A DNA stretch of 46,008 nt from CAZNPL01 sp964574815 (GTDB lineage Bacteria > Planctomycetota > Phycisphaerae > UBA1845), in the NCBI GenBank assembly GCA_964574815.1, contig CAZNPL010000047.1:1-46008 (forward strand), given 5' to 3'. Positions 34,364 to 44,703 of the stretch are shown piece by piece. The translations under genes were made by a program, and so were the position numbers. Position 1 is the first letter of the stretch. Every line of letters begins with the position of its first letter. Under the pieces are notes generated by a model. The model did not search any database. It was not told where the DNA came from and was given only the letters and a program-made list of their open reading frames with translations.

Positions 34364-35517
34364 TACTCAAACAGCAACAACTGCTTCGCAGTTGGCGGAT
34401 CGACATGCGGAAGGGCGGCCTCGCCGATGGAGAATCCTCCTTCGAGCAGTGTACGAATCTGTTCAAACTCGGATGCACGCCTTACCTTGGTCCCTTCCGC
34501 TTCCGGTTGGAGCAACAGAACCTCGTCGTCGCCGATGCCCTTGTCCGAGAGAAGGTCGGCGCTGTGCGTGCTGATGAGAACCTGTCGCCGGTTCTTGCGC
34601 GTCAGCCGGTGAATCAGCGCAGGTATCTTGCGCACGATGGCATTATTAAGAGACAGCTCAGGCTCTTCCAGCAGAAGAGGTGAGTCACGATCCAGAAGCG
34701 ACCACAGTAGGCCGAGAAGCCGCAACGTACCGTCGGAGAACTCCGACTCGCGATGCTTTGCGCCTTGAGGTCGCCAGTGTTCGTAAACGGCCTCAAGATG
34801 CGGCACGCCGCCCTCTTCGCTGTCAACAACGTATCCAAGCTTCTGAAGTTGGGGTACAGCGATCCGGAGGGCCTCCTCGATCTTGCGCAGCCGCGTTCGC
34901 CGCGTGCGATCGTTCGCCTTTCCAATCCGCTGCAGCAGGCCCTTGCCGAACGGGTCCCCGGGAACGCCGGGCCCGGAGAAGGCCTTGGCGTGGCGAATGA
35001 GCTGGGGCACGACGTGGAGATACAGCACCAACTCGAAGAAGCGAGCGACTTCTCGGAATTGAACGTTGGCGTTGATCTGCTCAAGGTGCGTTTGCGTCAG
35101 GCGCTCGCGGTCCTTCCTGTCATCGTCGTCGGGACGTTGCAACACGGTCGTCCCGTTACGCCGGACACGCTCGTACGTCAGGTAAGGCTTGCGACCGCCT
35201 CGCGATTCCTGCTTAATCCCAAGGGCATACCGCCACTTGTCCACATCCTGATCGGGGTCGGCCAGTTCGACGTCCAGCTCAACATCGGGGTAGCGCCGGG
35301 CCGCGAGGCATCTGATCTTTGGAACACCGCCGCGGTCCGCGACCGCCTTCTGCAGACCGCCGCCCGGTTTGGCAATGTCCCGAAGAAACCGCACGGCATC
35401 CAGGAGATTGGACTTCCCGGATGCGTTGGGTCCGACCAGGAAGACGCGTTCGCGCAGCGGAACGTCCACCTCGAGAAAATTGCGCCAGTTCTTCAGACGC
35501 AGATGAGAGAAAATCAC
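34363..35517 (-). CDS. AAA family ATPase (OLD/RecF-like), defence-associated
   Basis: This 384-residue protein is an ABC/SMC-type ATPase. FSHLRLKNWRNFLEVDVPL is the usual opening of RecF- and OLD-like proteins; Walker A is GPNASGKS (29-36), a signature-like FSDGTLRLLGLLW lies in the second half, Walker B is LLLEEPELSLN, and VLISTHSADLL provides the switch His. Such an ATPase encoded just before a TOPRIM-like partner is the layout of several two-gene anti-phage systems in which the ATPase senses and the partner cuts. The GTG start has GGAG 8 nt upstream. Direct repeats bracket the pair. Confidence 0.88.
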   Translation of the reverse strand: MIFSHLRLKNWRNFLEVDVPLRERVFLVGPNASGKSNLLDAVRFLRDIAKPGGGLQKAVADRGGVPKIRCLAARRYPDVELDVELADPDQDVDKWRYALGIKQESRGGRKPYLTYERVRRNGTTVLQRPDDDDRKDRERLTQTHLEQINANVQFREVARFFELVLYLHVVPQLIRHAKAFSGPGVPGDPFGKGLLQRIGKANDRTRRTRLRKIEEALRIAVPQLQKLGYVVDSEEGGVPHLEAVYEHWRPQGAKHRESEFSDGTLRLLGLLWSLLDRDSPLLLEEPELSLNNAIVRKIPALIHRLTRKNRRQVLISTHSADLLSDKGIGDDEVLLLQPEAEGTKVRRASEFEQIRTLLEGGFSIGEAALPHVDPPTAKQLLLFE

Positions 35518-35767
35518 GATGTCAACTCCGAGTCTGCGGCGACGTCGACGCCGCTTCTTCGAGCGTGCTGACAGCCACGCGCCTGCCCGAGCTGTGTGAC
35601 GGCGATGCCGAGCTTAAGGGCTTGCAAGGACGCTTGCGTGCAAATCGCCCGGGCCTGTGAAGCATTATCGTAGCCACTGGGGCACGCCCTGCAAGCGTAC
35701 GGGGCGGACGCGCCCGGGCCGGGTGCATCCCAAAGTGGATGGCGAAGCCGGGGATCGGCTGGATACT

Positions 35768-35838
35768 AGCCCCGGCTGAAGCGCGGCGTAAGCCGGGGTA
35801 CCCGGCGGACGACCGACCCAAGCCCCCGAAGCGGGGCG
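35768..35838. repeat. 72-bp direct repeat, copy 2
   Basis: This copy matches 33631-33702, running from AGCCCCGGCTGAAGCGC through GGACGACCGACCCAAGCCCC. It lies 250 bp upstream of the ATPase start, so recombination between the copies would remove the pair cleanly. Confidence 0.75.
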
Positions 35839-36194
35839 GCGGACGCTCGGATGCAAACACGACGTGATGCGACAAATTGGTGCAGCAAATAAACGTCAGC
35901 GCAGCCTTCGTCCGTAACCCCCTGACAGGGGTTCGGGGCTTGTCGCGGTCATCCTGACCTCGCGTTCCGCGTCGCTTCGCGCGGGGCTACATGCTCCGTC
36001 ACCCCGTTCGGGGTTATGGACTCGGCTAGGCTCAACATCCAGTTCGTTTCGAGTTCGGGGCGTCGGTGCCCGTACGAATTCCATGGCCTGCTTGGTCGCA
36101 TCAACAATGTGCCGTAGTCGGGTCTGGTCGTCAGCGTGCATAGATGACCTGAGCCTCCGCGGAACCCAGTTTCTGGGTCGCCGTGGCCCAGTAT
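35839..36194. other. Intergenic stretch with small hairpins
   Basis: It contains AACCCC / GGGGTT at 35916-35933 and ACCCCG / CGGGGT at 36001-36014. No believable gene is present; the long minus-strand frame here lies partly over the AbiV-like gene and partly over repeats. It separates the ATPase/TOPRIM pair from the HicB/AbiV pair. Confidence 0.5.
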
Positions 36195-37172
36195 TCATCC
36201 CTTGCGCAAGTACTCCAGCGGTTTGCCGATCCACGCATACATTGGAGGGTCCAAAAGGGCGGATCCCTCCTCGATATCGCACGGCTGCACAATGTTTCGT
36301 TTTATAAGCTCGTGGCTGGCCTTCTTCAGAACGCGGAGGAACGCCTGCTCTGAGCCTTCTTTCAGGAACGTGCCGTGATGATAGGCCTCGTGGACGACCG
36401 CTACCGCCTCCGGCGAGAAGAGGCCTTTGTTCAGATCGCGTTCGAGCTTGCCGAGCTGCCTCAGCGAATCCGGCCACTCGCCCCCAAAGGCCGGATCGAA
36501 ATAGGCGCGAGACTGCGCGTCGTTCGGCATGCACCAACGACCTGTCGTCCAATCCATGTCAGCGTACAGGCTAAAATCACGGCGATAAGCGTGCCTGCTT
36601 GCGAGAGATGGCTGCCCGGACGATTCGTCTGCCGGTTTCCACTCGATTTTCGCGTCAAGAATGGTCTGCTTGGCTCCAGGCATCCCAGTTTCCGGATGCC
36701 ATTTCGTCAGCACCGCAAAACGAGCAGCCTTATCCGTATGGCTACAGAATGCGCGGCACAGCCCTTTGGCGAAATTCTCATGCTTGCAGAAGTCCAGTTT
36801 TGCCAAGTCGAGGAGAATCAAGACTTTTGCGATTTCCTCCTCGACAGTCAGAGAAAGGACACTCGCAGAGCTGAATCCTCCGGAGTTCAGCAGGCACGCG
36901 GTGTCGGTTGCCAGCCGTCGAGCATTCGCAAGAATCACCTCGCATCCCTGTGCAACAAGCTCCAACACAACTTCAGTACTGTTGTCTCGAAGAAGATTGT
37001 CGAATAGCAGTGTCACGGGCCGCTTGGCATCACCGTATTTCAGGAGCCGTTCCCGATCTTCCCACAAGTCACGCAGCAGTTGTTCTCGCATGATATAGCC
37101 TTGTACTTGCTTGGGGTATAGTTCTGCGCGAGCGCGCTGGTGGCCCAACCGGGTCCCGCTCAGCCGTCCCAT
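36195..37172 (-). CDS. AbiV-like abortive infection family protein
   Basis: This protein of up to 325 residues resembles the AbiV family of abortive-infection proteins, helical HEPN-like proteins first described in lactococcal phage resistance. The hallmark is EVILANARRLATDTACLLNS followed by SASVLSLTVEEEIAKVLILLD. The C-terminal half (from about 190) is charged and unassigned. The first ATG (37172) overlaps the hicB stop as TAATG, suggesting coupling; the ATG at 37091, with CAAGG 7 nt upstream, gives the more usual AbiV-like start. The extra N-terminus MGRLSGTRL is like the opening of HicA toxins and may be a remnant. Target unknown. Confidence 0.78.
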   Translation of the reverse strand: MGRLSGTRLGHQRARAELYPKQVQGYIMREQLLRDLWEDRERLLKYGDAKRPVTLLFDNLLRDNSTEVVLELVAQGCEVILANARRLATDTACLLNSGGFSSASVLSLTVEEEIAKVLILLDLAKLDFCKHENFAKGLCRAFCSHTDKAARFAVLTKWHPETGMPGAKQTILDAKIEWKPADESSGQPSLASRHAYRRDFSLYADMDWTTGRWCMPNDAQSRAYFDPAFGGEWPDSLRQLGKLERDLNKGLFSPEAVAVVHEAYHHGTFLKEGSEQAFLRVLKKASHELIKRNIVQPCDIEEGSALLDPPMYAWIGKPLEYLRKG

Positions 37173-37420
37173 TATCTGACGGCCACCGGGATCACAGCAT
37201 CAACCGTGCCGCCCTGGACGGCCTGGGAGAGCGCCGGCGGTAGCGGATCACCGTGATCGAGGCAGGATTCGGCGATCTTGCGCGCGAGACCCTGGGCGAT
37301 TTCAACCGCCTCCGTAATGGTCCGTCCCTCGGCCACGAGACCGGGTACGTCCGGACTGGTGGCCACGTAGCCGCCCTCATCGAGCGGCTCGATGTTCAGA
37401 CGAATCATTGCCTCGGACAT
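37172..37420 (-). CDS. hicB: HicB family antitoxin-like protein
   Basis: This 82-residue protein matches the partial RNase H-like fold of HicB antitoxins: IRLNIEPLDEGGYVATSPDV, then PGLVAEGRTITEAVEIAQGL. HicB normally neutralises the mRNA-cutting toxin HicA, encoded right beside it. No complete hicA is present; the next frame, coupled by TAATG, begins with a few HicA-like residues and continues into the AbiV-like protein. GAGGG precedes the ATG. It may be an orphan antitoxin, or it may now control the AbiV-like protein. Confidence 0.82.
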   Translation of the reverse strand: MSEAMIRLNIEPLDEGGYVATSPDVPGLVAEGRTITEAVEIAQGLARKIAESCLDHGDPLPPALSQAVQGGTVDAVIPVAVR

Positions 37421-37479
37421 TCCAAGCCCTCTTTATCAGACGCCTTCAGAAAGGCTGCGAGTCAATTGCCTGCACAGTT

Positions 37480-37509
37480 CCGCTCCCTTACGGTCGCGGC
37501 TCGGAAAAA
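37480..37509. repeat. Dispersed 23-bp repeat, inverted copy 3
   Basis: CCGCTCCCTTACGGTCGCGG plus CTC is the reverse complement of the 23-mer at 1709 and 4745. It lies between the thiC stop and the hicB start and is followed by GGAAAAA. Confidence 0.75.
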
Positions 37510-37539
37510 GGCCGCGCGCATCACCGCTTGCCGAAATGA

Positions 37540-39462
<1,923 letters not shown>

Positions 39463-39475
39463 GATGTCCTCCTAA

Positions 39476-39493
39476 CGTGCGGTCGAGTCCGCA
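39476..39493. promoter_or_regulatory. Small palindrome between divergent thiC and glnS
   Basis: GTGCGG / CCGCAC with a 6-nt loop lies 13 bp upstream of the thiC start in the divergent gap. It may be an operator or an mRNA leader hairpin; nothing else supports either. Confidence 0.3.
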
Positions 39494-39757
39494 CGACAAA
39501 CGTCCCTTTCTCGTCGCCCAGCCCGGTAAAAACATGATATGCGCCAGCGCAGAAAGGTCTACGCCCGCCGGGAACCGGGCACTTGTCAGGATACCCGCCA
39601 GGGAGTCGCAGCCCTTTACGACCTCGTAAGCACCGATACGATGACGCCAGCAGAGCCTGGAGCACGAGCGACAGGACAAGACAACGATTGGCGGATGGCG
39701 GCCGTTTCGGTTCGTGCAAACGGGACACAACGGTCGGCCGTTCGGGATTTGACGCCC

Positions 39758-41461
39758 ATGAGCGATGCTGAGCGCAGGAAACCGCTTAACTTTATCGAGG
39801 AGATCATCGAGGACGATCTTCGCACCGGCAAATGGGACGGGCGGGTTCACACGCGGTTTCCGCCCGAGCCCAACGGCTATCTGCACATCGGCCACGCCAA
39901 GTCCATCTGCCTTAACTTCGGACTGGCCGAAAAGTACGGCGGCAAGTGCAACCTGCGCTTCGACGACACCAACCCGATCAAAGAGGAGCACGAGTACGTC
40001 CAGTCCATCATCGAGGACGTCCGCTGGCTCGGTTTCGACTGGGAGGACCGCCTGCTCTTCGGCTCCGATTACTTCCAGCAGATGTACGAGCTGGCCGTCC
40101 GGCTCATCGAAAAGGGTAAGGCCTACGTCTGCGATCTTCCTCCGGACCAGATCCGCGAATACCGCGGGACGCTGACCGCCCCCGGGCGCAACAGCCCCTG
40201 CCGCGACCGGTCCGTCGAGGAGAACCTCGACCTGTTCAAGCGCATGAAAAACGGCGAGTTCCCCGACGGCTCGCACACGCTGCGAGCGAAGATCGACATG
40301 GCCTCGCCCAACCTCAACATGCGCGACCCGGTGATCTACCGCATTCTGCACGCGGCCCACCATCGGACCGGTGACGTGTGGTGCATCTACCCGATGTACG
40401 ACTGGGCCCACGGGCTGGAGGACTCGTTCGAGGGGATCACGCATTCGATCTGCACGCTGGAGTTCGAGAACCACCGGCCGCTGTACGACTGGTTCCTTGA
40501 TCAGCTCGAGGTCTATCACCCACAGCAGATCGAATTCGCGCGGCTGGAGCTTTCCTATACCGTCATGAGTAAGCGAAAGCTGCTCGAGCTGGTCAAAGAA
40601 CGCCACGTACGCGGCTGGGACGACCCGCGCATGCCGACCATCAGCGCCTTCCGCCGCCGCGGTTACACGCCGGAGGCCATCCGTCGATTCTGCGCCGACA
40701 TCGGGGTGGCCAAGTTCAACAGCACCATCGACATCGCCCGGCTGGAGCACGCCATCCGGAATGATCTCAACAAGCGTGCTCCTCGCGTCATGGGCGTGTT
40801 GCGGCCGCTGCGGCTGGTGATTGACAATTACCCGGAGGATCAGGAAGAGAAGCTCGACGCCGTCAACAACCCCGAGGACCCCATGGCCGGCACGCGTAAG
40901 GTGCCGTTCTCGCGGGTGCTTTACATCGAGCGCGACGACTTCCGCGAGGACCCGCCGAAGAAGTTCTTCCGGCTTGCTCCGGGGCAGGAAGTGCGGCTGC
41001 GCTACGCCTACTTCGTCACCTGCACGAACGTCATCAAGGACGCCGAAGCCGGCGACATCGTCGAGGTCCATTGCACGTACGACCCGGCCACCCGCGGCGG
41101 CGACGCTCCCGACGGCCGCAAGGTCAAGGGCACCATCCACTGGGTCTCGGCCGCCCATGCGGTCAAAGCTGAGGCGAGGCTTTACGACCATCTGTTCACC
41201 AAAGAGGATCCGGATGCTGTGGATGAACAGGGTCGGGACTGGAAGGCCAATCTCAACCCCGAATCGCTGGAGGTTGTGGCCCCCTGCTACGTCGAGGCGA
41301 GCCTGAAGAACGCCCAGCCGGGCCACCGGGTCCAGTTCGAGCGTTTGGGCTACTTCTGCGTTGATCCCGACAGCACCCCCGACCGTCTGGTCTTCAATCG
41401 CACGGTGACGTTGAAGGACACGTGGGCGAAGCTCGAGAAGAAGATGACCCCGAGCGCGTAA
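39758..41461 (+). CDS. glnS: Glutamine--tRNA ligase GlnRS
   Basis: This 567-residue class I synthetase charges tRNA-Gln directly. H43-I-G-H46 in PPEPNGYLHIGHAKS and the MSK motif (270-272, YTVMSKRK) form the ATP site; LRFDDTNPIKEEHEYV is the specificity block, and the C-terminal beta-barrels with RLAPGQEVRLRYAYFVTCTN bind the anticodon. Length is close to the 554 residues of E. coli. The open frame reaches 39539 with an extra 73 residues, but the ATG at 39758 (MSDAERRKPLNFIEEIIEDD) is the usual start; the binding site is weak. A direct GlnRS instead of GatCAB is usual only in some phyla. Confidence 0.96.
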   Translation: MSDAERRKPLNFIEEIIEDDLRTGKWDGRVHTRFPPEPNGYLHIGHAKSICLNFGLAEKYGGKCNLRFDDTNPIKEEHEYVQSIIEDVRWLGFDWEDRLLFGSDYFQQMYELAVRLIEKGKAYVCDLPPDQIREYRGTLTAPGRNSPCRDRSVEENLDLFKRMKNGEFPDGSHTLRAKIDMASPNLNMRDPVIYRILHAAHHRTGDVWCIYPMYDWAHGLEDSFEGITHSICTLEFENHRPLYDWFLDQLEVYHPQQIEFARLELSYTVMSKRKLLELVKERHVRGWDDPRMPTISAFRRRGYTPEAIRRFCADIGVAKFNSTIDIARLEHAIRNDLNKRAPRVMGVLRPLRLVIDNYPEDQEEKLDAVNNPEDPMAGTRKVPFSRVLYIERDDFREDPPKKFFRLAPGQEVRLRYAYFVTCTNVIKDAEAGDIVEVHCTYDPATRGGDAPDGRKVKGTIHWVSAAHAVKAEARLYDHLFTKEDPDAVDEQGRDWKANLNPESLEVVAPCYVEASLKNAQPGHRVQFERLGYFCVDPDSTPDRLVFNRTVTLKDTWAKLEKKMTPSA

Positions 41462-41530
41462 GGCGTCTGGAATCAATGTAGAGCGGGTTTCGCCCGCCGA
41501 AGGCACGTCAATTCGGGAGAGGTTCTACGG

Positions 41531-41758
41531 CTAATGCCCGTCGACCGGCTCGATGCGGGTGATGTGCACAGGATCGCAGTATACCGTTCTTTCGGGGACA
41601 CCGTCGGTCAACGGCGGCTGGGCCAACACGACCAGCGTGCGGGTCACGACCATCATCTCCGGATGTTTGATCTCGTATGTCTCACCGTCCGACACGTGGA
41701 TCCGCAACCCGGTGAACGGTTGCAGCCGTTGTATTGCAAGGATCTCTTTGGCCGTCAT
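41531..41758 (-). CDS. Small hypothetical protein (75 aa)
   Basis: This 75-residue protein has the pattern LQPFTGLRIHVSDGETYEIK and HPEMMVVTRTLVVL, typical of short beta-rich proteins common in planctomycetes whose role is unknown. No signal peptide or Cys cluster is seen. There is no Shine-Dalgarno site. A promoter-like TCGACT-N17-TAGAAT ends 9 nt before the ATG, so the message may be leaderless. It sits alone between glnS (convergent) and the SpoVR operon (same strand, upstream). Confidence 0.75.
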   Translation of the reverse strand: MTAKEILAIQRLQPFTGLRIHVSDGETYEIKHPEMMVVTRTLVVLAQPPLTDGVPERTVYCDPVHITRIEPVDGH

Positions 41759-41767
41759 GGCACGCGG

Positions 41768-41796
41768 ATTCTAACATTACTCAACGTTGCAGTCGA
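41768..41796 (-). promoter_or_regulatory. Predicted promoter of the 75-aa gene
   Basis: On the minus strand TCGACT (41791-41796) and TAGAAT (41768-41773) are 17 bp apart, with 9 nt between the -10 box and the ATG at 41758. It is the third case of this spacing in the window. Confidence 0.5.
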
Positions 41797-41817
41797 TACG
41801 TGAAGGACTCTGTCGGG

Positions 41818-43383
41818 TCAGGCTTTGATCTCGATGCGTTCGTCTACTCTTTGCTGGGTGGATTGTTCTCCGTCGTAGGAGAAGAGGACGGGGTCGTCGT
41901 CGATCTGGGCGTGGAGGTGGACCGGGCGGCCCCAGATGCGCTGGACGTGCTTTAACGTCTCGACCAGGTGCTTGATCTCGAGGTCCACGCCTACATGCTT
42001 CTGGCCCAGCAGCAGCTCGCCTCTGTTGCGGTAGTTGCCGTCGACCACGTAGACGTAGGGCTTGGCGTGGTTGGTCAGCATGAAGAGCATCTGCTTCTTG
42101 ACCTTGTCGAAGTCGCGGCTGACGGCCACGATCCGGCCGGTGGAAGGGTCCATCCGGTATTGGTAGAGCTTCTGCTCCTCCATGAACTCCGGCGTCATGA
42201 AGGCGTCGATGAAGGTCACGTCGTTGTAGATGCGGCGGACCTCGTAGATCTTCTCGCGTCCCGGCGATCCCTTGCCGATCACCGGCTCCTCGGGCGGTTC
42301 TTGGGTCTTCCAGTTGCGACGCTCGTCCATGGTGTCGCAGCGCTCGTACTCCAGACCGTGCCGGCCGGTGTTCCACCGCCGCTCGATGTCGCGGAACAGC
42401 TCGATGCCCAATTTGTACGGATTGAGCCGCCCCGGCGAGGTGGCCAGCGTACCGGAGTGGTGCTCGCAGTAGGTGACGACCTCCTCCGCCTGCAGGCAGT
42501 ACCGCGTCATGATCGTCGAGTGCCAGTAGCTGGCCCATCCCTCGTTCATGATCTTGGTCTGACCCTGCGGCGCAAAGTAGTAGGCCTCCTCGCGGATGAT
42601 CGAGAGGATGTCGGCCTGCCAGTCGGTCAGCGGGGCGTTTTCGAGCAGGAACAGCAGCACGTCGCGCGTCGGGCGTCGCGGAAAGCGGGCGTCGGCCGCC
42701 GTCTTTGCGTCTTCGCGCCGCTTCTTCTCGGCCTCGATCGCCTCCGGTGGATTGATGTACCGATCCATGTACGACTTGGCGGGATAGCGCGTCTCGCCCG
42801 GCTTCTTTTCTTTGTCCTTCTCCACGTCGCGGCGCCGGCGCCGAAGCGTCTCCCGCCGGACGAACAGCGAATGCGGATCGATCAGATCTTCCAGTGCCAG
42901 GCACGTGTCGATGAACCGCTCCACCGGCTCGAGGCCGTAGCGATCGATGTAGCGCCGCACGCGCGTGGCGTGGTTGGCCATCTCGTCCATCATGCGGCGG
43001 TTCGTATGCGAGAACCAGACGTTGTTCTTGAAGAAGTCGCAGTGGCCGTAGACGTGGGCGATGACGGTCTTGTAGTCGACCGCGTGGCTGTCGTTGAGCA
43101 GGTAGGCGTAGCACGGGTCGTTGTTGATCACCATCTCGTAGATCTTGCCCAGCCCGTAGCGATGCGTCCGCTGGAGGCGCTCGTACTCCATGCCGAATCG
43201 CCAGTGCGGGTATCGCTGCGGAAAGCCGCCGTAAGCGGCCACCTGCGCAATCTGGTCAGCGTCCAGCATCTCGAAGATGGTTTCGTAAAAGTCCAGTCCC
43301 TCCTCGGCGGCGTGTTCGACGATCGTGTCGCGCCACCTGGCGATGTCGTCGGGCAGTTTGCTGTGCAGGCTGGGTTCAGGCAT
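41818..43383 (-). CDS. SpoVR family protein (YcgB-like)
   Basis: This 521-residue cytoplasmic protein is a SpoVR/YcgB homologue, known from spore cortex formation in Bacillus and from stress response in enterobacteria. Conserved blocks are WRFGMEYERLQRTHRYGLGK, YAYLLNDSHAVDYKTVIAHV with GHCDFFKNN, and IMNEGWASYWHSTIM, whose Glu and His may bind metal. Its biochemical function is unknown. It lies 29 nt after the DUF444 gene and completes the PrkA-DUF444-SpoVR order conserved in many bacteria, where expression rises under starvation. Confidence 0.95.
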   Translation of the reverse strand: MPEPSLHSKLPDDIARWRDTIVEHAAEEGLDFYETIFEMLDADQIAQVAAYGGFPQRYPHWRFGMEYERLQRTHRYGLGKIYEMVINNDPCYAYLLNDSHAVDYKTVIAHVYGHCDFFKNNVWFSHTNRRMMDEMANHATRVRRYIDRYGLEPVERFIDTCLALEDLIDPHSLFVRRETLRRRRRDVEKDKEKKPGETRYPAKSYMDRYINPPEAIEAEKKRREDAKTAADARFPRRPTRDVLLFLLENAPLTDWQADILSIIREEAYYFAPQGQTKIMNEGWASYWHSTIMTRYCLQAEEVVTYCEHHSGTLATSPGRLNPYKLGIELFRDIERRWNTGRHGLEYERCDTMDERRNWKTQEPPEEPVIGKGSPGREKIYEVRRIYNDVTFIDAFMTPEFMEEQKLYQYRMDPSTGRIVAVSRDFDKVKKQMLFMLTNHAKPYVYVVDGNYRNRGELLLGQKHVGVDLEIKHLVETLKHVQRIWGRPVHLHAQIDDDPVLFSYDGEQSTQQRVDERIEIKA

Positions 43384-43412
43384 CGGCTACTTTCACCGGG
43401 CGATCCGTTCGA

Positions 43413-44513
43413 TCAACGGCCCGCCTGGAAAAACGTCTTGATACTGTCGTAAATGTCGTCCTTGTTGTTCACCCGCGAGGTGACCAGCTTCTCCTCGTCG
43501 CTCAGGTGCTGATGCAGAACGTTGATGAAATTGCCGCTGCCGTACGCGCTGGCCACCTGGCAGTATCCGAACATGTTGCACACCGGCACGAGGTGCTCGT
43601 GCAGGATGGCGCAGCACTCGCGGCTGTCCGATTCGCTGCTGTTGTCCCCGTCCGAGAAGTGGAACATATAGATGTTCCACTCGTCGGGGATGTAGTGGTT
43701 CTCGACCATGTCGCGTGCATACCGGAACGCGCTGCTGATGCGCGTGCCGCCGTCTTCGCGCAGCCGGTAGAACGTCTCGCGGTCGACCTCGCCGGCCCGC
43801 ACGTCGTGCACCACGTAGCGGCTTTCGATTCCCTCGTAGTTGCGGCGAAGCCAGGCATCGATCCAGAAGGCCTCGAGGCGCACCAGCTCCTTCTGCTCGT
43901 CACCCATGGAGCCCGACACGTCCATCATGTAGATGATGACCGCGTTGGACTGCGGGCTGGTCACGGTCTTCCAGCTTCGATAGATCTTGTCGGATCGCTC
44001 GAAGATGATCCTCGGGGCGTCCGGGTTGTAGGTGCCGGTCATGATCTGCCGCCGCAGCGCCCGCCGGTAGGTGCGCTTGAAGTGGCGGAGCGATTCGGGG
44101 CCGGACTGCCGGATGCCGCTGTAGCGGTCCTTCTGGCTGGTGATGTTCTTCTTGCCTTTGGGCTCGATGCGCGGGAGCTCGAGCTCCTCGCCGAGAATGT
44201 CGGCCAGCTCGTCGAGGCTGACCTCCACCTCGAGGATGTGGCTGCCCTCCTCGGTGCCGCCGGGTCCGATTCCCTCGCCGTCGGCGTCCACCTTCTCGCC
44301 GGGCTTTCCTTCGCCGGTGCCGACGCCGGCCGAGCTGTTGTCGCCGTAGCGGAAGTGCGGCGTGTCAATTCCTCGAACGGGGATCGAGATCGCCTTGTTG
44401 CCCTCGCGTCCCAGCAGTTCGCCGCGCGTCAGGAACTTGCGCAAGTCTTCGCGAATCCGGCCCTTGACGATCTGCCGGAAGCGCTGGTGATCGTTCTTGA
44501 TGTGCGTTGCCAT
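43413..44513 (-). CDS. DUF444 family protein (YeaH-like)
   Basis: This 366-residue protein is the YeaH-type partner of PrkA. The C-terminal half is a von Willebrand A-like domain with metal-binding D198-V-S-G-S-M-G in YMMDVSGSMGDEQK and a second block HFSDGDNSSESDSR. The N-terminal part is basic and carries HIKNDHQRFRQIVKGRI. It has no membrane segment. The gene lies between prkA (190 nt upstream) and the SpoVR gene (29 nt downstream). The three are thought to act in one stress-signalling pathway; DUF444 is often considered a binding platform for the kinase. Confidence 0.95.
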   Translation of the reverse strand: MATHIKNDHQRFRQIVKGRIREDLRKFLTRGELLGREGNKAISIPVRGIDTPHFRYGDNSSAGVGTGEGKPGEKVDADGEGIGPGGTEEGSHILEVEVSLDELADILGEELELPRIEPKGKKNITSQKDRYSGIRQSGPESLRHFKRTYRRALRRQIMTGTYNPDAPRIIFERSDKIYRSWKTVTSPQSNAVIIYMMDVSGSMGDEQKELVRLEAFWIDAWLRRNYEGIESRYVVHDVRAGEVDRETFYRLREDGGTRISSAFRYARDMVENHYIPDEWNIYMFHFSDGDNSSESDSRECCAILHEHLVPVCNMFGYCQVASAYGSGNFINVLHQHLSDEEKLVTSRVNNKDDIYDSIKTFFQAGR

Positions 44514-44703
44514 GTCGATTCGTCAGTGCCGTGCGCCTCAAACCGATGGCTCGGCGACGGACTCGTCCCCCTTCGCTCAACGCCGCCGCCCCGATAACGA
44601 TCGCCCGCCGATGAACCAGAGCATCGAGCGGGATCGGACGGCCGAGCCCGCCCGTGGAGCTGCGGGCGCGCTCGGGCCCCCTTGGCCGTCGTCCTCGAAC
44701 GAG

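Noticed and set aside
35896..36552. Minus-strand open frame of 218 codons
   Set aside because: It overlaps the AbiV-like gene in another frame and otherwise covers hairpins; no domain features.
39463..39757. TPP riboswitch expected before thiC
   Set aside because: The divergent gap is very short and no Thi-box-like sequence (CTGAGA block) was found on the thiC strand.
39539..39757. 73-residue N-terminal extension of GlnRS
   Set aside because: Low similarity to GlnRS starts, no ribosome binding site at 39539; the ATG at 39758 fits family length.
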